From contig CM036197.1 in NCBI GenBank assembly GCA_020631735.1, forward strand, positions 42,021,880 to 42,085,879: a stretch of 64,000 nucleotides of DNA. Direction: 5' to 3'. The notes below the pieces were generated by a model that had not been told where the DNA came from, did no database searches, and worked only from the letters and a program-made list of their open reading frames with translations. The DNA is from Saccharum officinarum. Lineage: Eukaryota > Streptophyta > Magnoliopsida > Poales > Poaceae. The number at the start of each line of letters is the position of its first letter. Within the stretch, counting starts at the first letter, position 1. A program made the translations under genes and the position numbers. Below are positions 32,133 through 45,600 of this stretch, in pieces.

Positions 32133-35116
32133 CTGAGTCGTGAGTTAGACTATACTAACACTAATACTGATCGATCGCTGGCTAAGATTAGTGCGTGTGA
32201 TTTGCTCCAGCCACGATTTTAACTAGTTTTGCCTTGCTCACGTTGATTTGATTTTGACGACAAAATCTTGCGAATGTGCTGTGGAGTATCTTGTGATGTT
32301 CTCCTAGCAATTCAACCGAATTGACCACCAGCGTGACATAGCATCTCATTTTAGGTCCAGACAGGGTTATCGTCACGGGATGTGCAACTAATCCATCTAC
32401 AAAAAAACGTCGGCAGAGATGTGCCGTACAGGCGATTAGTTTTTTTTAACGGTGGTTAGGCTACCATATGTTAATTATTAATGTACCCAAACACCTAGCT
32501 GTTGAAAAAAGGATGCCTACATGATAAAGGTGTTGAAACTGGAAAATGGAGAAATTCGACCCATCGATCATGCATACCAAACTCTGCAAGAGCCAAAGAG
32601 GGGACAAAACTTTACCTTTGTGTCTTTACGCAACGGCAAGGACGCTTATAAGTTGCCGCCGTCTCAATTCACTGTCATAACCGCGCGGCCTTTGGGTAAA
32701 CAAATTACTAGTCAAAAGCCACATCAAGCATGTGACACCCAGCCTTGGGTGCCTTTTGACTAATGCACACTGGACAACTGCAAGAGGATAAAAACCAGAA
32801 GTGTCCTTTAAGCTAGGTCTGTCTTTATTCTAATTTAGCTCTCTTCTGAATAAACCTTTTTACTGTACTAGCACGTTAGTATTAGTTAAGACTAGCAACA
32901 AAGTGTTGATCTGGTTAGTGCGTAAGATAAACAAAAATATCATAATCATTTCACTTTTATAGTGCGTCTAACGCACCCAGGAAATAGTTTAAGACTATAT
33001 CTTCAAGAGTTTTCTATTAAAGTCAACAAGGCTGAATGAAACTGGTTATCATTTTTTTATTTCAGCAAAATGTTAATTGAAATTGTTGCCACAAAACTAA
33101 AAACGGATCAAAATCAGCTTTATTAAATCGGTTCGTTTAATCAGGTAACCACAACACGTATTATACTTGTACAAGACATAATGCAAAAAGTACAGGAGAT
33201 AGCAACAACATAATTGCATAGAAAAAGCACCAGACAAGAAATGTAACGTGCAATAGAACAAAAGGAAAAAAAGAAACAAAGAATACTTATAACATATAAA
33301 GTCTTATAGGGATACAGTTAAACATGCAAATCTTTTAGTGTCTAATATAATAGTCATAGAAATATTTTGGTTAAATCAATTAACGCCATCTCAAAACCGA
33401 ATAAATCATTGATCACCAAATAATGCCAAAGTCTGCCAAATAGAACTCAGGAATTTTTGTCAACGACAATTCCGGTTAAATCGAGTTGGTTTTGGTTGGT
33501 TAATCGGTTTCGGTGATATTTTGCGCCCCTATGTTTTGCTTCAAAAATTCATTCATTTCCTCCAGTTTCATAAATTCAAAGGGTGACATTATTAAGCTTC
33601 TAAAATCACAAGGAACACACTTAAACTAAATTAACTCAAAATCTATTGCATGTTTTAAATTAAGTTCCTCGAAGTTAATTGTTTGTAAATTATTTGAACT
33701 TTAGGTCATCAGTAAATTTTAGAAAATCAAGGACACTTTTTTTTAAAAAAAATTGAATATGAAAAAAAATATAAGTCAATAGGATATGGAAGGCGAAACT
33801 TGACTAGTCTATTTTAGAGTACGGTGGAGTGAATAACCAAATGAAAATACCGATGATGGAATTTGAAGTGTCCACTAGAGATCCTCCAGCAGTTTAGAGC
33901 AATGCACATGAGCTATTCTCTATATGCTGTTTTGTTTTCGGCGGGCACATTGTTCCATCATCGCACATGACGCACTAGTTAAATTGTCTTATACAGTACA
34001 TAAAAAAATCCTCGGAATTCCTGCATATGTTTGGACTTTTTGCACGACATATAATAAACTCTGGTACAACAGTAGAACAATTAATCTCGAAGAGGTTAGG
34101 GACTGCTCTCGGAGTCAAAAGATTCCTTGAAGTGGTTAGGGACACCGGGAATCATTAGCTCATTATATTGCCGTCCACGCTAGCGTACGACTGCGACCTC
34201 GCCGAAGCCAAAAGCACGCAGCTGGTTGTCCGGCTGTCTCTTGTTAACCTAACCCAAGTTCATAATATTAAGTTTAGCCCTTCGATTAAACAACCCTAGC
34301 GTGTGTTGCCTTTTAAGCTGGCCATACTTTTAGTACTGTGTTCCGGCCGTCGAGTGAGTTGTGGCTAGTGAGTGGTGTACGTCGTGCACGCATAATCGAT
34401 CGATCCAATCGCCTATTTAAAAATAATCCAATCGTACTCCCTCTTAAAAAGATCCAATCTGATTGCCTGCCTTTAGCAGCATGTTTAATTTTTTTTTTGA
34501 AAAGAACATGTTTAAATATTTGGAGCAGCCTGGCTCGCTTTTGTTGCTTGTGTGGCTTTAGAAACGCAGGCGGGATCTCCAGATTACTAGTCGCACGATC
34601 TCGAGCGTGTTCGCTTAACATTACCATCTAAATCAGTCAACCATTAAATAGTGTTTTTCTGTAAAAAAAAATCAGATGAGCTAGATTTCAGCTCAAGCGA
34701 ACATGCTGCTCGTCAAAAGCGTGGGAGATTTGGATAAGTTTCATTAAATTGCGACCGGATCTGTAGTTACCTGTTGATTAAGTCACACGTAATCAACGGA
34801 TTTCAACTCTAGAAATAAAAACGGGGCAGCGTATTTTCTGAAAACTTATTTCGTGAACCAAATAAACTGGGCACATTGTTTGCTTAAACTACTTTTCAGC
34901 TAATAAATAGTATTTTTCTCTTACAACATATTAGTATAAACTAAATTTCAGCATAAATGAATAGGGTGAAAGGGCAAATCGGGACAGGGTGGGCCCACAT
35001 GAGAGTGCAGGCCGCGAGCCGGGAAGCGACGACCAAGAAGCTTCCCGACTTCCCGCATTATACGCACGTGCGGGATCGCGTGCCCAGATACTACGCTACA
35101 GTGGAGTAGTGTTGTA
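32133..35116. other. Intergenic, repeat relics only
   Basis: A second set of TTCGGTT/AAATCGGTT motifs (33100-33540) suggests another relative of the element at 31394-32132. Two 100-bp GTTCGCTT MITEs lie at 34605-34706 and 34873-34968. The open frame 32521-32763 (80 codons, starts MIKVLKLENGEIRP) is not a family I recognise and has no neighbouring exon I can join. Confidence 0.45.
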
Positions 35117-35790
35117 CTCCCTCTATACCTAAAAAGAAAGACGTTTAGGACAGGATTATGCTAACCAAGGAGTGATTAATTATATGGTATTTTTTCCTGT
35201 CTACCCCTATTAAATAGGGTTGCGGGTGCTCTCTGTAAGAGAAAGTAAACCAGCTCAACTGGCTAGTGCACCGAGGCATTAGTCCTGTGGTGCGCGTTCG
35301 ATACCCCGCGGATGCGCCTTTTTGCTGGTTCATTCATTTTTGCATGGCGGTGAATTTTGCATGGCACTGAGGGTCGCTATGTTGGCGTTTGTTTTTGAAT
35401 GGATTTCGGCCTGGTGTGTGGAGGAGGATGCATGGCTAGCCGAAATTTCGTTGCGCGCACTGGGATTTTGTCCTCGCGTTGACGAGGCTCGTTTGAGGCT
35501 GTGTTTTTTTCAACTGGCGCGCATAGCTTTTTTTCTTTTGGCGCTATGGAGGGCCGACGCTTGGAGTGCTCGTTGTTTTTTCTATTTAAACGCTCTGGAG
35601 GGCGGCGAGGAAGGGAAACGAGGCGCCGTCTTTAATGCCGATAACAGCGGACGGGTAGCAAGCGCAACGGGCAGCGACTCAAGCGTCAGGGGTAATCGCA
35701 TCCAAACTCGCCCCTCCGTACGTTCGACATTCTTCTTTGCGAAAACGGGCCAACAGCCCAGGACGTCTTTCTTTCTAGGTACGGAGGGAG
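35117..35790. mobile_element. Stowaway-type element, 674 bp, with an internal tRNA-like segment
   Basis: Ends CTCCCTCTATACCTAAAAAG and the inverse of CTTTCTAGGTACGGAGGGAG match over about 37 bases, and TA lies on both sides. It is more than twice the usual Stowaway length. The interior includes a tRNA-like stretch (35246-35320) and a GC-rich right half with an open frame (35322-35849) that runs out past the element's end and shows no domain. Confidence 0.75.
35246..35320 (+). other. tRNA-like sequence inside a Stowaway-type element
   Basis: CCAGCTCAACTGGCTAGTGC resembles a D-arm with box A, and about 30 bases later GCGTTCGATACCCCGC resembles a T-arm with box B (GTTCGATACCC). The spacing fits a tRNA body. 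The acceptor stem and anticodon stem are imperfect, so I do not call a functional tRNA. Confidence 0.45.
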
Positions 35791-36314
35791 TATGCCCGTC
35801 GCGGCATGGGCCCACGGGGACGCGCAGGGCGTTTGGCGAGGTTCACTAAAACCACCCTGTTTTTTTCTGTCCGAAATAGCATGGGAATAGTATATTAGCG
35901 TACTCTCGGGGCTATGGTCCGGAAAACATGCATGCGCGCATGGCCTTGGGACCGATCACCAACGTCACGTTTAGTTAAAAAAAATTTTCAAGGTTCTTTG
36001 TCACATCGAATGTTTTAATATATATATGGAGTATTAAATATAGATAAAAAAACTAATTATACAGTTTAATAAAAAACCACGAGACAAATTTTTTGAGTTT
36101 AATTAGTTCATGATTGGACACTACATTTAGTACTTCGTACATGTATCGCAAGTTTGATGTGACGGAGAATTTTTTTGCATAGTGTTTTTTTTTGTGGAAC
36201 TGAACACAGCCGTGATGATACATTGACACCGGCAGCATCAGAGATTCAGAGGATCATGGATAAAGGACCAGGGACACATGGCTATTGTGCTTACCCAGCT
36301 AGTTGTTCGACATT
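35791..36314. other. MITE fragments next to the CACTA insertion
   Basis: 35960-36215 joins two half MITEs of the Tourist/PIF-like family (first ATGGAGTATTAAATATAGAT, then GTGACGGAGAATTTTTTTGC in the opposite sense). The target site ATT of the CACTA element is at 36312-36314. Confidence 0.5.
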
Positions 36315-36329
36315 CACTGCTGAAAACAC

Positions 36330-37085
36330 ATGCTTTGCCGAGTGTGAGTGCCAGGGCACTCGGCAAAGGCCATTTTTCCTTTGGTAAAGGCTTTGCCGAG
36401 TGCCGCACTCGGCAAAGGGTACACGACAAAAATTTCGTCGGTAAAGACCTCTTTACCGAGTGCTTTTTGTCGGACACTCAGCAAAGGCTCGACAAAGAAA
36501 AGTTATCGTGACGGCGCACGAAACGTGTTGGGCACTCGGCAAATTTTTTTAAAAAAACTTTGCCAAGTGTCCCTCTGCATAGCACTCGGCAAAGAAATTT
36601 TTTTGAAAAATTCTTTGCTGAGTGCTCTCCACCCTGGCACTGGGCAAAGAAAATTTTTTTTTTGAAAATTTCTTTGCCGAGTGTCGCTCTGCATGGCACT
36701 CGGCAAAGATTTTTTTTGAAAAATTATTTGCCGAGGGCCCACCATCCTAACACTCGGCAAAGAAAAAAAAAATTAAATTTTTCTTTGCCGAGTGTCCCTC
36801 TGCGTGGCACTCGGCAAAGAATTTTTTTAAAAAAATATCTAGCACTCGGCAAAGAAAAAAGTTTTTTTTGTTGAAATTTTTTTTGCGAGTGCCCCACTGC
36901 CGGCACTCGGCAAAGAAAAAAAATTTTTTTTTTAAAATTCTTTGCCAAGTGTCTTCTTCCCCGGCACTCAGCAAAGCTAGAAAATTGGCTAAAATTGGCT
37001 TCGTTTTCCTAGCTTTGCCGAGTATTTTTGACATTGCACTTGGCAAATGCTGCCTTTGCCGAGTGTTGCACTCGGCAAAGTGACC
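36330..37085. repeat. Left CACTA subterminal repeat array
   Basis: Alternating CTTTGCCGAGTG and CACTCGGCAAAG units are separated by A/T runs of 10-25 bases and short variable GC spacers, so each unit pair is a potential stem. Such subterminal motifs are binding sites for the TNPA-type protein in En/Spm. Confidence 0.9.
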
Positions 37086-37299
37086 ATAACCGACCCATAT
37101 TTTTAAATTTTTACATTCCATCATGACAAAAATAATATATCACATATATATCACATCCATCACATGCATCACAATATATATCACATATATAACCATAAGT
37201 GCATCACGAGTCCAAATAGCTAACATAAGTCCACAAGTCCATCACAATTCTAAATAACTAGCACAAGTGCATCACAAGTCCATCGTCAAGTCGAAATAG
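37086..37299. other. CACTA interior with ATCACATATAT and CACAAGTCCA motifs
   Basis: Between the left array and the end of the TNPA-like gene. Short direct repeats (ATATATCACATATAT; CACAAGTCCATCA) occur. No coding sequence; probably the TNPA 3' UTR. Confidence 0.45.
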
Positions 37300-39542
37300 C
37301 TAACACAAGTCCAAATCCACAAGTGAACAACCAAAGCAAATACAACTACCGAGATCCCGAAGTTCCCCATTGAGACCGTGGTGTACCATGAGCTGGATCA
37401 TTCGAGGGCCCGGGAGGTGGATTATTCGAACCCGCCGATTGAGGCTGCACAAAGGAGAAGACACTGCATGTGTCAGACAAGTAGGGTTGTGGTTTGACCA
37501 TAAGCATGAACATACAAACTTAAACAATCATACTAATACTTACAGGAGTAGCGTGTCCGGGAGGTAGAGGTGACGGTGTAACGAATAGTGAAGCTGGTGG
37601 AGCTACACCCGTCTTTTGCCCAAGAGCTTGCATGTACTAGAGAACCTCCGCCATCTGCTGCTGTTGCCCCTGCTCCATCGCCACGCGCTAGGCCTCCAAA
37701 GCCTCCACCCTCTGGTGATCGGCCTCCCGCAGGGCCTCTAATTGCTCGATTTGGGCCTACAACATTTCACCATAATGTTTAAACAATGCAAAGCTAAGGT
37801 ATGTAAATATCAATGTACGACAAATAAAATAGGAATCATCTGGAGTGACAGAATCCGCTGCTGTGAAGTGTCCGGCCGTGGGCGTATGGGAATGCTTGTG
37901 CCCGTGCTCTGTGCTCGGATCTGAGAGAGAGAGGGAGTAGAGGTCGCGTCGATGACGCCGTCGCAGAGATAGTACCACCCATGCTTCTTCCCTTCTCTAA
38001 TCCTCATGACGATATCTGAATCAAAGTCCTAAGAGCTCGGGTTGTAGTCGTATCCATGGAGAGTCCTTGCCGTCGACGTGTACTCATTGATGCGGGTGTA
38101 GACGTTTGGGTTGGTGTAGGCCTCGGGCGGGTCATTCGGGTTGTAGGAGACGTCGGACATCGCCTTGCCCTTGTGGGGCCATAGCATATGCCATGAAACT
38201 GGTGCACTCCTGCCCCCCATGTGACACCGACTGCGAGAAAGACAGCAAGATGATTAGCACTTATGTAGAATTAAGCGTTAGAATAGAGAAGTCGATTCGA
38301 ATACCCATGCTTGTCTGTATGACGCGAGGCTGTGGCTGCCTTGATGGTGCGGTACACCTGGCATCAGCAATCGCCGCTCCCGGACAGCATTGTGCGCTTC
38401 GGCCCACTCGGGGACTAACCACTTGTCCACCATCATCTTCCAGTAGTCGTGATACGCGGCGCACCACTATGGACACATCTGCACGTCATCAAGTATTTGA
38501 CATATAAGAGGAGCAAATTAAGACTACTTAATCTCAAAAGGAATCAATATTCATGTTCTTTATCTACCTGCATGAACTGGTCCTTGGTCAGCGTCATGTT
38601 TCTTGCTTGTTGTTTCTTGACATCATCTCCAAGGACCGATCTGTGGTAAGTGACAATGGCTTGGGGGCGCGCCTCATAATGGATGTCCACGACAAGCTTT
38701 TTGCAGGCTTTGGTAAGCACCCTCTTCGCCCTGACCTCAAATTCCTCCTTGTATTTGTAATAAAGCTGCATATAGATACGATGTATCCACTCATTATTTC
38801 AAGAAAATTCTAATAAATGCGATGTACTGAGCAATGTGGTGCGATGAAGACTTACCCAAAAATCCTGCTTCACCCACACCGCCTTGTTCTCCTCCTCCGC
38901 GTCGGGGCCGTTAAAATAGTGGTCAAAGGTGTAGGTCGGCTCCCTCTTGTCAGCGAAGTCAACGATGCCAGGGTAGTGGGTCTTCAACAGAAGACCTAGG
39001 ATGCCATTGACATGGCGTGCGAGACCACCACCCGACACAACCCTCTAGTTCCTGCATTAGTGATTAAGAAAAAATATTAGTTTCTACTTCAATTTTCAAC
39101 ATATCATACGAAGAAGTATTGATAACATATAAAGTTACTTACTTTTGCCCTTCGGGCGAATCACCGGGCGTTGATTACGATGCGGCGGAGGAGGGAGGGT
39201 CACGGGACCTTGCAAGTAGACACACGATGAACTAGAGGAAGCGGCACTCGTACCTACCGCCTCCAGCTCATTATCCTCATCCCCACCCCTCCTCCTTGTC
39301 CCCACCCCCTCCTCATCGTCCGACTGTCGGACCAGCTCGTCCTCGTCCCCATCCCTGTCCCTGTCCTCAGCCACCTCTTGCTCCTCCTCCTCTACCTCGC
39401 CCTCCGGCGGTGTGGGAGGACGAGGCTTCCTCTTGCTCCTGCTCTTCTTCCTCCTACTATCCGACGGCTCCTCTTCTAGAGCCGCCGCAGACTGTGTCCT
39501 CCGGTAAAGAGAGAACACGTTCCTCTGACGGTCGCCCACCAT
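37300..39542 (-). pseudogene. TNPA-like CACTA protein (Ptta/En/Spm plant transposase type), decayed
   Basis: TNPA-type proteins bind the subterminal repeats. Coding blocks on the minus strand: 39135-39542 (starts MVGDRQRNVFSLYRR, then a basic and an acidic segment), about 38859-39054 (VSGGGLARHVNGILG), 38574-38770 (YKYKEEFEVRAKRVLTKA), about 38310-38470 (WKMMVDKWLVPEWAEAHN), about 38010-38225, and a C-terminal Gln-rich stretch near 37560-37750 (VAMEQGQQQQMAEVL). Splice sites are plausible between blocks. In-frame TAG stops lie at 39045-39047, 38467-38469, 38029-38031, 37688-37690 and 37637-37639. The Trp-rich central block resembles the conserved Ptta/En/Spm domain. Exon limits are approximate. 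Confidence 0.7.
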
Positions 39543-39676
39543 CTTTGTTCAATCACCTGCAATTGGAAAGAATAAACAAGAGTTAATTAGAAATTAAAAA
39601 TAATAAACAAGAAGTAATTAGAAATAGATGCAAAATAAACAAAACATAATTATAAAGTAACATAGTATTACATGTA

Positions 39677-42600
39677 TTAGAAATAATCTGCATGATCAGG
39701 ATTAGCTGGATCATAAGTCTCATCATCACTATCAGCCATGTCAAAATGATCAACACTATCCGAATGAGGAATGTTGTCTTCATTGTCATTGCCTAAATGT
39801 AATCGTTCAAGCATTTGTAAGTCCTTCACATTTTGCACCTTATCCCCATTGTTCTCATCATCAACCCAATCATTGTCTACATCCATTCCTATCGCTTCGG
39901 TTAAGTCTATCTCAAACCTCCCTTGTAGCCCCTCTTCTTGATAGAACTCTCCATCATATGTGTTTGTGTTGAAGTTGTAATCTTCATCGTTTGGGACAGG
40001 CAGTCTACTGTGTGGTGATACCTTGTGCACAATATCCCAACCCTTAAGATGCTCTTTGGTGTGGCATGTGTAAGAGGTATAATAAACCTGCGTGGCCTGT
40101 TGAGCCACAATATAGACATCATCTCCTGGATAGATGGAATCGTGTCAAAGTTTGACTAGCCCAATATGAGAGGCCCGTCTCGTTTACTCCAGGATCAAAC
40201 CAATGGCATTTGAATATGATAGGACTAAGAGGTTTGCAATCGATGGCATTTGTGAATGAAAGTTCGTATATTCCTTCAATTCTTCCATAATAGTCGAGGC
40301 CATCAGTGCCTGGGGTAAAAACTTCGCTATTTGTGGTTCTTTGATTGGGCCGACTCTGCTCGTGGCTTGCTGTGTGAAAGCGATAGCCATTGACGTCGTA
40401 ACCGTTAAATGACTTGACCCTATAGGCATAGCCGCTTGCAACCTGTCTTAACTCGGTTTGGGCCTGCAAGTTCGTACATGATACATTGTTATATTATTCA
40501 AACATACGAGCAACTTAGAAGGTCAAACTTAGTACAAGCTAAAATGAAAAGTACCTTGTTTTTGAACTAAGAAATAAAATCGGGTCTGCTCGGTCCCACA
40601 CCCTTTGAAAGGAGGGTATCAGTTTCTTGCGGGGTAGGATCCCTCGATTCATTCCAGAAGTGATGAAGAAATTCCTTGTACCGACGTGAAATAAGGGGTT
40701 GGATGAGGAATAGTGACGACGTATTGCAACAAGCTCATTGAGAACTTACCCCATGTACGGCGCCACCTCCTCAAGGTTGTGCAACACATATAGCATGATG
40801 CAGCGCCACTCTTCATTTGTCAAGGTCTTAGTGGTTGATGCAGTTGCGCTTCCGAGTTGCCCTCAGAAAAGACTGAGGTTCAATTCATCTTTGCCAGCAT
40901 TGTAACGAGGCGGTGGATTATGCACGCTAGAAAGGTTCTCGCCATAGTATTTTTCTATGAAGTTTGACACCTCCTCTAGAATGTATGCCTCTATAATGGA
41001 AGCCTCAATTTTGGCTTTATTTCTATATTTTTTGTGAAGAGTCTTTAGACATCTCTCGATTAGATAGCACCAACAGGCTTGCACGGGCCCCCATTCGTGC
41101 CTCATAGGGGAGGTGCAATATCAAATGCTGCATCGGATTGAAGAAGCCAGATGAGAAAATCTTCTCCAACTTACAAAGCAACACAGGCGCCATGTTTTCC
41201 AAGTCCTCAATCATGGTTCGAGATAACTCCTTGGCACAAAACTGCCGGAAGAAGTAGCTCAACTCTGCCAGCGCTAACCACACATGCTCAGGGGCATAGC
41301 CTTGAACCATCACCGGAAGAAGCTGCTCAATCCATATGTTGTAGTCATGACTCTTCATCCTGTTGACTCGCAGAGTAGATAAGTTCACTCGCCTCCTCAG
41401 ATTCATTGCATACCCATCAGGGAACATTAGCGTCTGGATCCATTCAAGTATTTCCCTCCTGTGTTTCCTGGCCAAGACGAAATCTGCCATAGGCCTTGTC
41501 CATTTCTTGCCACCTCTAGGAGGCTGCATCTCTTGCTTTGGTCTATCGCATAATGTTGCCAAGTCCACTCTAGCCTTAGGGTTGTCCTTTGACTTTTCAG
41601 TTTCCATGAGGGTTCCCCAAAGTACCTCGGCGACATTCTTTTCAATGTGCGTTACATCAATGTTATGTGGGAGAAGGAGGTCATCAAAATAGGGGAGCCT
41701 AATCAAGCCCGACTAATGAGTCCACATGTGTTCCTCACCATACCCCACAAAACCACCACCTTCTAGATTGGCCACGAGAGCATCTATCTGAGCATGAACC
41801 TCGGCACTAGTGATCATCTGCGGTGCAGGGTCTATCACTACGACACCTTTAGTAAAGTTCTTAATGTCTTGTCTGAATGGATGCTCAAGAGGGAGGAATT
41901 GATGATGTTTGTCGAAGGACCAATACTTGCCACCCTTCTGTAACCAAATGAACCTCAGGCCTTGCTTGTATATTGGGCAGGCAAACTTGCCATGAACACA
42001 CTAGGCGCTGAATAGCCCATACGCCAAGAAGTCATGAAGGGAGTACTAGTACCAAACATGCATCTTGAAGTTTTTCTTCGTAGCTCGGTCGTATGTCCAT
42101 ACCCCTTCCTCCCACGCACTGACCAATTCATCAATCAAAGGCTCCATGAACACACCCATGTTACTCCCTGGGTGTCCTGGAATTATCAACGACAAGAATA
42201 CGTTCTGTCATTGAAAGCAGATGCCAGGAGGTAGATTGAGGAGGATAACGAACATGGGCCAACATGTGTATATGGCAGTCATCAATCAATAAGGATTCAA
42301 CCCATCTGTTGCCAATGCAACACGTACATTACGAGCCTCATCTGCTTTGTCACGATGGATGCCATCAAAGTGGGCCCATGTTTCACCATCGGCTGGATGT
42401 CCCATCTTGTCCTCACCGTATCGTTTGCCCTTTTTTTGCCATGTCATTTGTTTCGTGGATTCTTCGGTCATGTATAGCCGTTGGATCCTCGGTATAAACG
42501 GAAGGTACCATAGGATCTTCACGGGAATCTCAAGCTGCCTCTTCTGGCCTTCACCAGAGTCTACCTCCAGGTACCTCGAGGATTCACACTTTAGACAGTA

Positions 42601-45600
42601 ATTTGCATCCTTGTGTTCTTTCCTAAATAGGACGCACCCCTTCGGACAAGCATGTATCTGCTCATACAGCATCTTGAGTGCACGAAGGAGTTTCTGTAAC
42701 TCATACATGCTCTATGGCAGAATGTGGCCATCCGGAAGTAGGCTGCCAATCATGGTCAACATGCCATCAAAGTGTTCTCGACTCATGTTACACTTTGACT
42801 TGAAGCCCATTAAGCGTCCAATGGCATCCAGTTAAGAAACCGCTGTCCGATCGTGAAGGGGTTTCTATGCTGAAGACATCATGTCGTAGAACGCCTTTGC
42901 GGTTGGCTCCATCTCCTCCTCCATATGTCCTTCACCGTATTGTCCTTCGTGTCAGTCCTCTAACATGTCTGCTCCCCAGCACCAGCATCAAAATCCTCGA
43001 GACGGGTCTCACTACCTCCTCTCTCAGACGCTGGGCTTCACCATGGAAGACCCACCGAGTATAGTTGGGCGTAAATCCAAATTTGAGAAAATGTTTACCT
43101 ATGTCCTCCTTGTTCTTCCTTTTTCTATTTGCACATCTCATGCAGGGACACAAAACTAGAATTGCTCCTTTACCGGACTGTTAGCATTTTTAACGCACAC
43201 AGATAAATCCACAAGCGCACGTATACCATTGTAGCTTTCACCCGGAGGGTTTTAAATATCGTATCCACAGAGAAACATGTGTGAGCCGTCTAACCACAAG
43301 TTTATCCAAGGGTAGCAATCAAGGTTAAGATATGATGGGTAGAGAGGATTCCTATGGTAATGATCCTATGCAAGGTAAGGTTATGATTCAAATGTCCTTC
43401 TAATGTTCACTTTGGGACGTCGCTAGACAGGAAAACACCACAAAGGATAACTTTACCGACGCGACTATGGTCCTACTAATTTAATAACCTACTCAATTCG
43501 GTGTGGACGAGGCTGTCACCTCCCGTAACTACAACACAACTAGAGAATAGGGCACAAACACAGGTAACCGATAGCCTAAGCACCACTCTTATGTGTGGCA
43601 GAACCGCCTAATCTAATACCCTCCCAAGAGTACTTGTCTTCCATTAGACACTAAGTACCCAAGAGAGTGTACTAAATTCTACGATTCCGTCGAGCACACC
43701 CGAGGGGGAACTCGAAAATCCACATTTTTACCTCAGGATCATAAATAAGAGAGTAAAGCTTACAACATCATTGTCATCTCTTACATCACTTTTTAATACA
43801 ACAACAGGGTAGTTCATTATTTGATTATAACAGCAGAATATAAAATGTTATCAGAGTTTCAGCGGAAATAAAATCATTTAATGATGAGTTAAATATTAAC
43901 AAGGTAAACTTTGATAAGTCTAAAATGAGAACAAATTGCCAGTATCTTCTTTGTAAAACTTTTTGGTGAGAGTTTTAATAAATATACTCTACTCCGCATC
44001 GTAAAGAAAATCCTCGCTGAGCCCACCAGGAGGTTTCCACACTCAAGTGTCAGCTTATCAGCACCTGTCACCAGCAACAGGGTAGAACAAACCCTGAGTA
44101 CTCAATTGTACTCCGCAAGACTTACCCGTCAGGAGAAAAGAAAAGACTCCAAGGATTATGCAAGGCTTTCTGGCTTGTGGGTTATTGCAACTGCAGGAAG
44201 CATTACTAAAGGTGCATCCTTACATTTAATTTTTATTAGCAGTCATCGGTAGTTCATTAACCAACCATTCTAGGTAAGCACCTGCTCTACTTTCAAGCAA
44301 AGGTTGAGCCATCAGAACTATTTTTCCATCTTTCGTCTTTCATCTTTCATTTCTTACTACGGTGCCAGAGTGCAGTCAAGCCGTACCGTCACGTAGAAAC
44401 GGCGATTCGCGAATCAATGTGCCCAGCTGGGTACCCCAAAAAACACACGCCTCGCTCGCACCCCAGGCATGAGTGAGACCAACCTGTTCCACTCCTATCA
44501 CGGGTTCCAGGTCCCCGTCCAAACTTGGACTCCAAGCCCCCACCCTTGAGGCCCGGCCTCAAAGTGGTGCTTAGACCTCCACTTATCCCCGTCTCCAATC
44601 AGTCGGTCCGGAAAGAGCCAGAGCCCATGACAAGAGAGTAACAAGTCTTCCTAGCCCCCATCCGCTAGTATATGCTCGAGATAATAAATCTGTGACTTGA
44701 CCGGGGATCCAGTGCAACGAACGGTCCTTAATCGACACAGGCGGGACAAATGCAACCAGAGCCTCGCTCAGATTGTCCAACCAAATCCATATCCAATTCC
44801 AAGTACAGTCCCGCCCGTTCTCCAATTATTATCCATATATAATCCATGTGATAGTAATATGATAATAATAACAATAATATATTTCCTATCTCTCGCGAGT
44901 GACAGGCAATCACTCGACTTCTACCGGAGTCCTGTAACATAGCAATCTATACGATCTTGACATACTAGTAAGACTCATGGGATCAGGATATATAGGCAAG
45001 TGAGTTTCATTCAACTCCTTAAAATTTAATGCACAACCATAAAATAAAGTACAGAATAATAGGGGTTATGCACCGGGACTTGCATGGGTAACATATAACC
45101 AAAGTTAGCATTTCCACCATGGCACCACGATCATTCGGGCACCATCTTTTCCGCTACTCCGGTTGACTCCATGATCCATCGTCGTCCCTATTATGAGATT
45201 TGCGGATGCAACGCAAATACGTAAATAGACAACGATAATTGCAACTAAGAGAACACGATACGCCTCGCAAACTCACGAGCTACTTAACGTACTAGGCTAC
45301 TCACCCATGCTATCGAAAGATAATATTTTCCCAACAAGCATTTTAGTTACACGAAACCAAAGTGTTACTTTATTCCTTTTATCGATTTAATAGATATTTG
45401 AAATAGGGCTTGTTAATTATCCTAGCAACTAATTATTTTGGAGCTACAAAAATCACAGTGAACATATAATAATACTAGGAGCTTACTATAAAATTTCTAG
45501 GATTAATACTATCACTGATTATTCATAAAAATTCCTATAAGATCATGTTCGATAATATTAAATGTCTCGAAGTATTTAGAGCAAGCCTAAAAATAGTATA

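Noticed and set aside
35246..35320. Functional tRNA gene
   Set aside because: Acceptor and anticodon stems do not close well; kept only as a tRNA-like segment.
35322..35849. 175-codon open frame
   Set aside because: Lies mostly in a Stowaway-type element and crosses its right border; no recognisable domain or splice partner.
36348..37083. Several 70-125-codon frames with repeated LPSA/CRV peptides
   Set aside because: Translations of the CACTA subterminal repeats in different frames.
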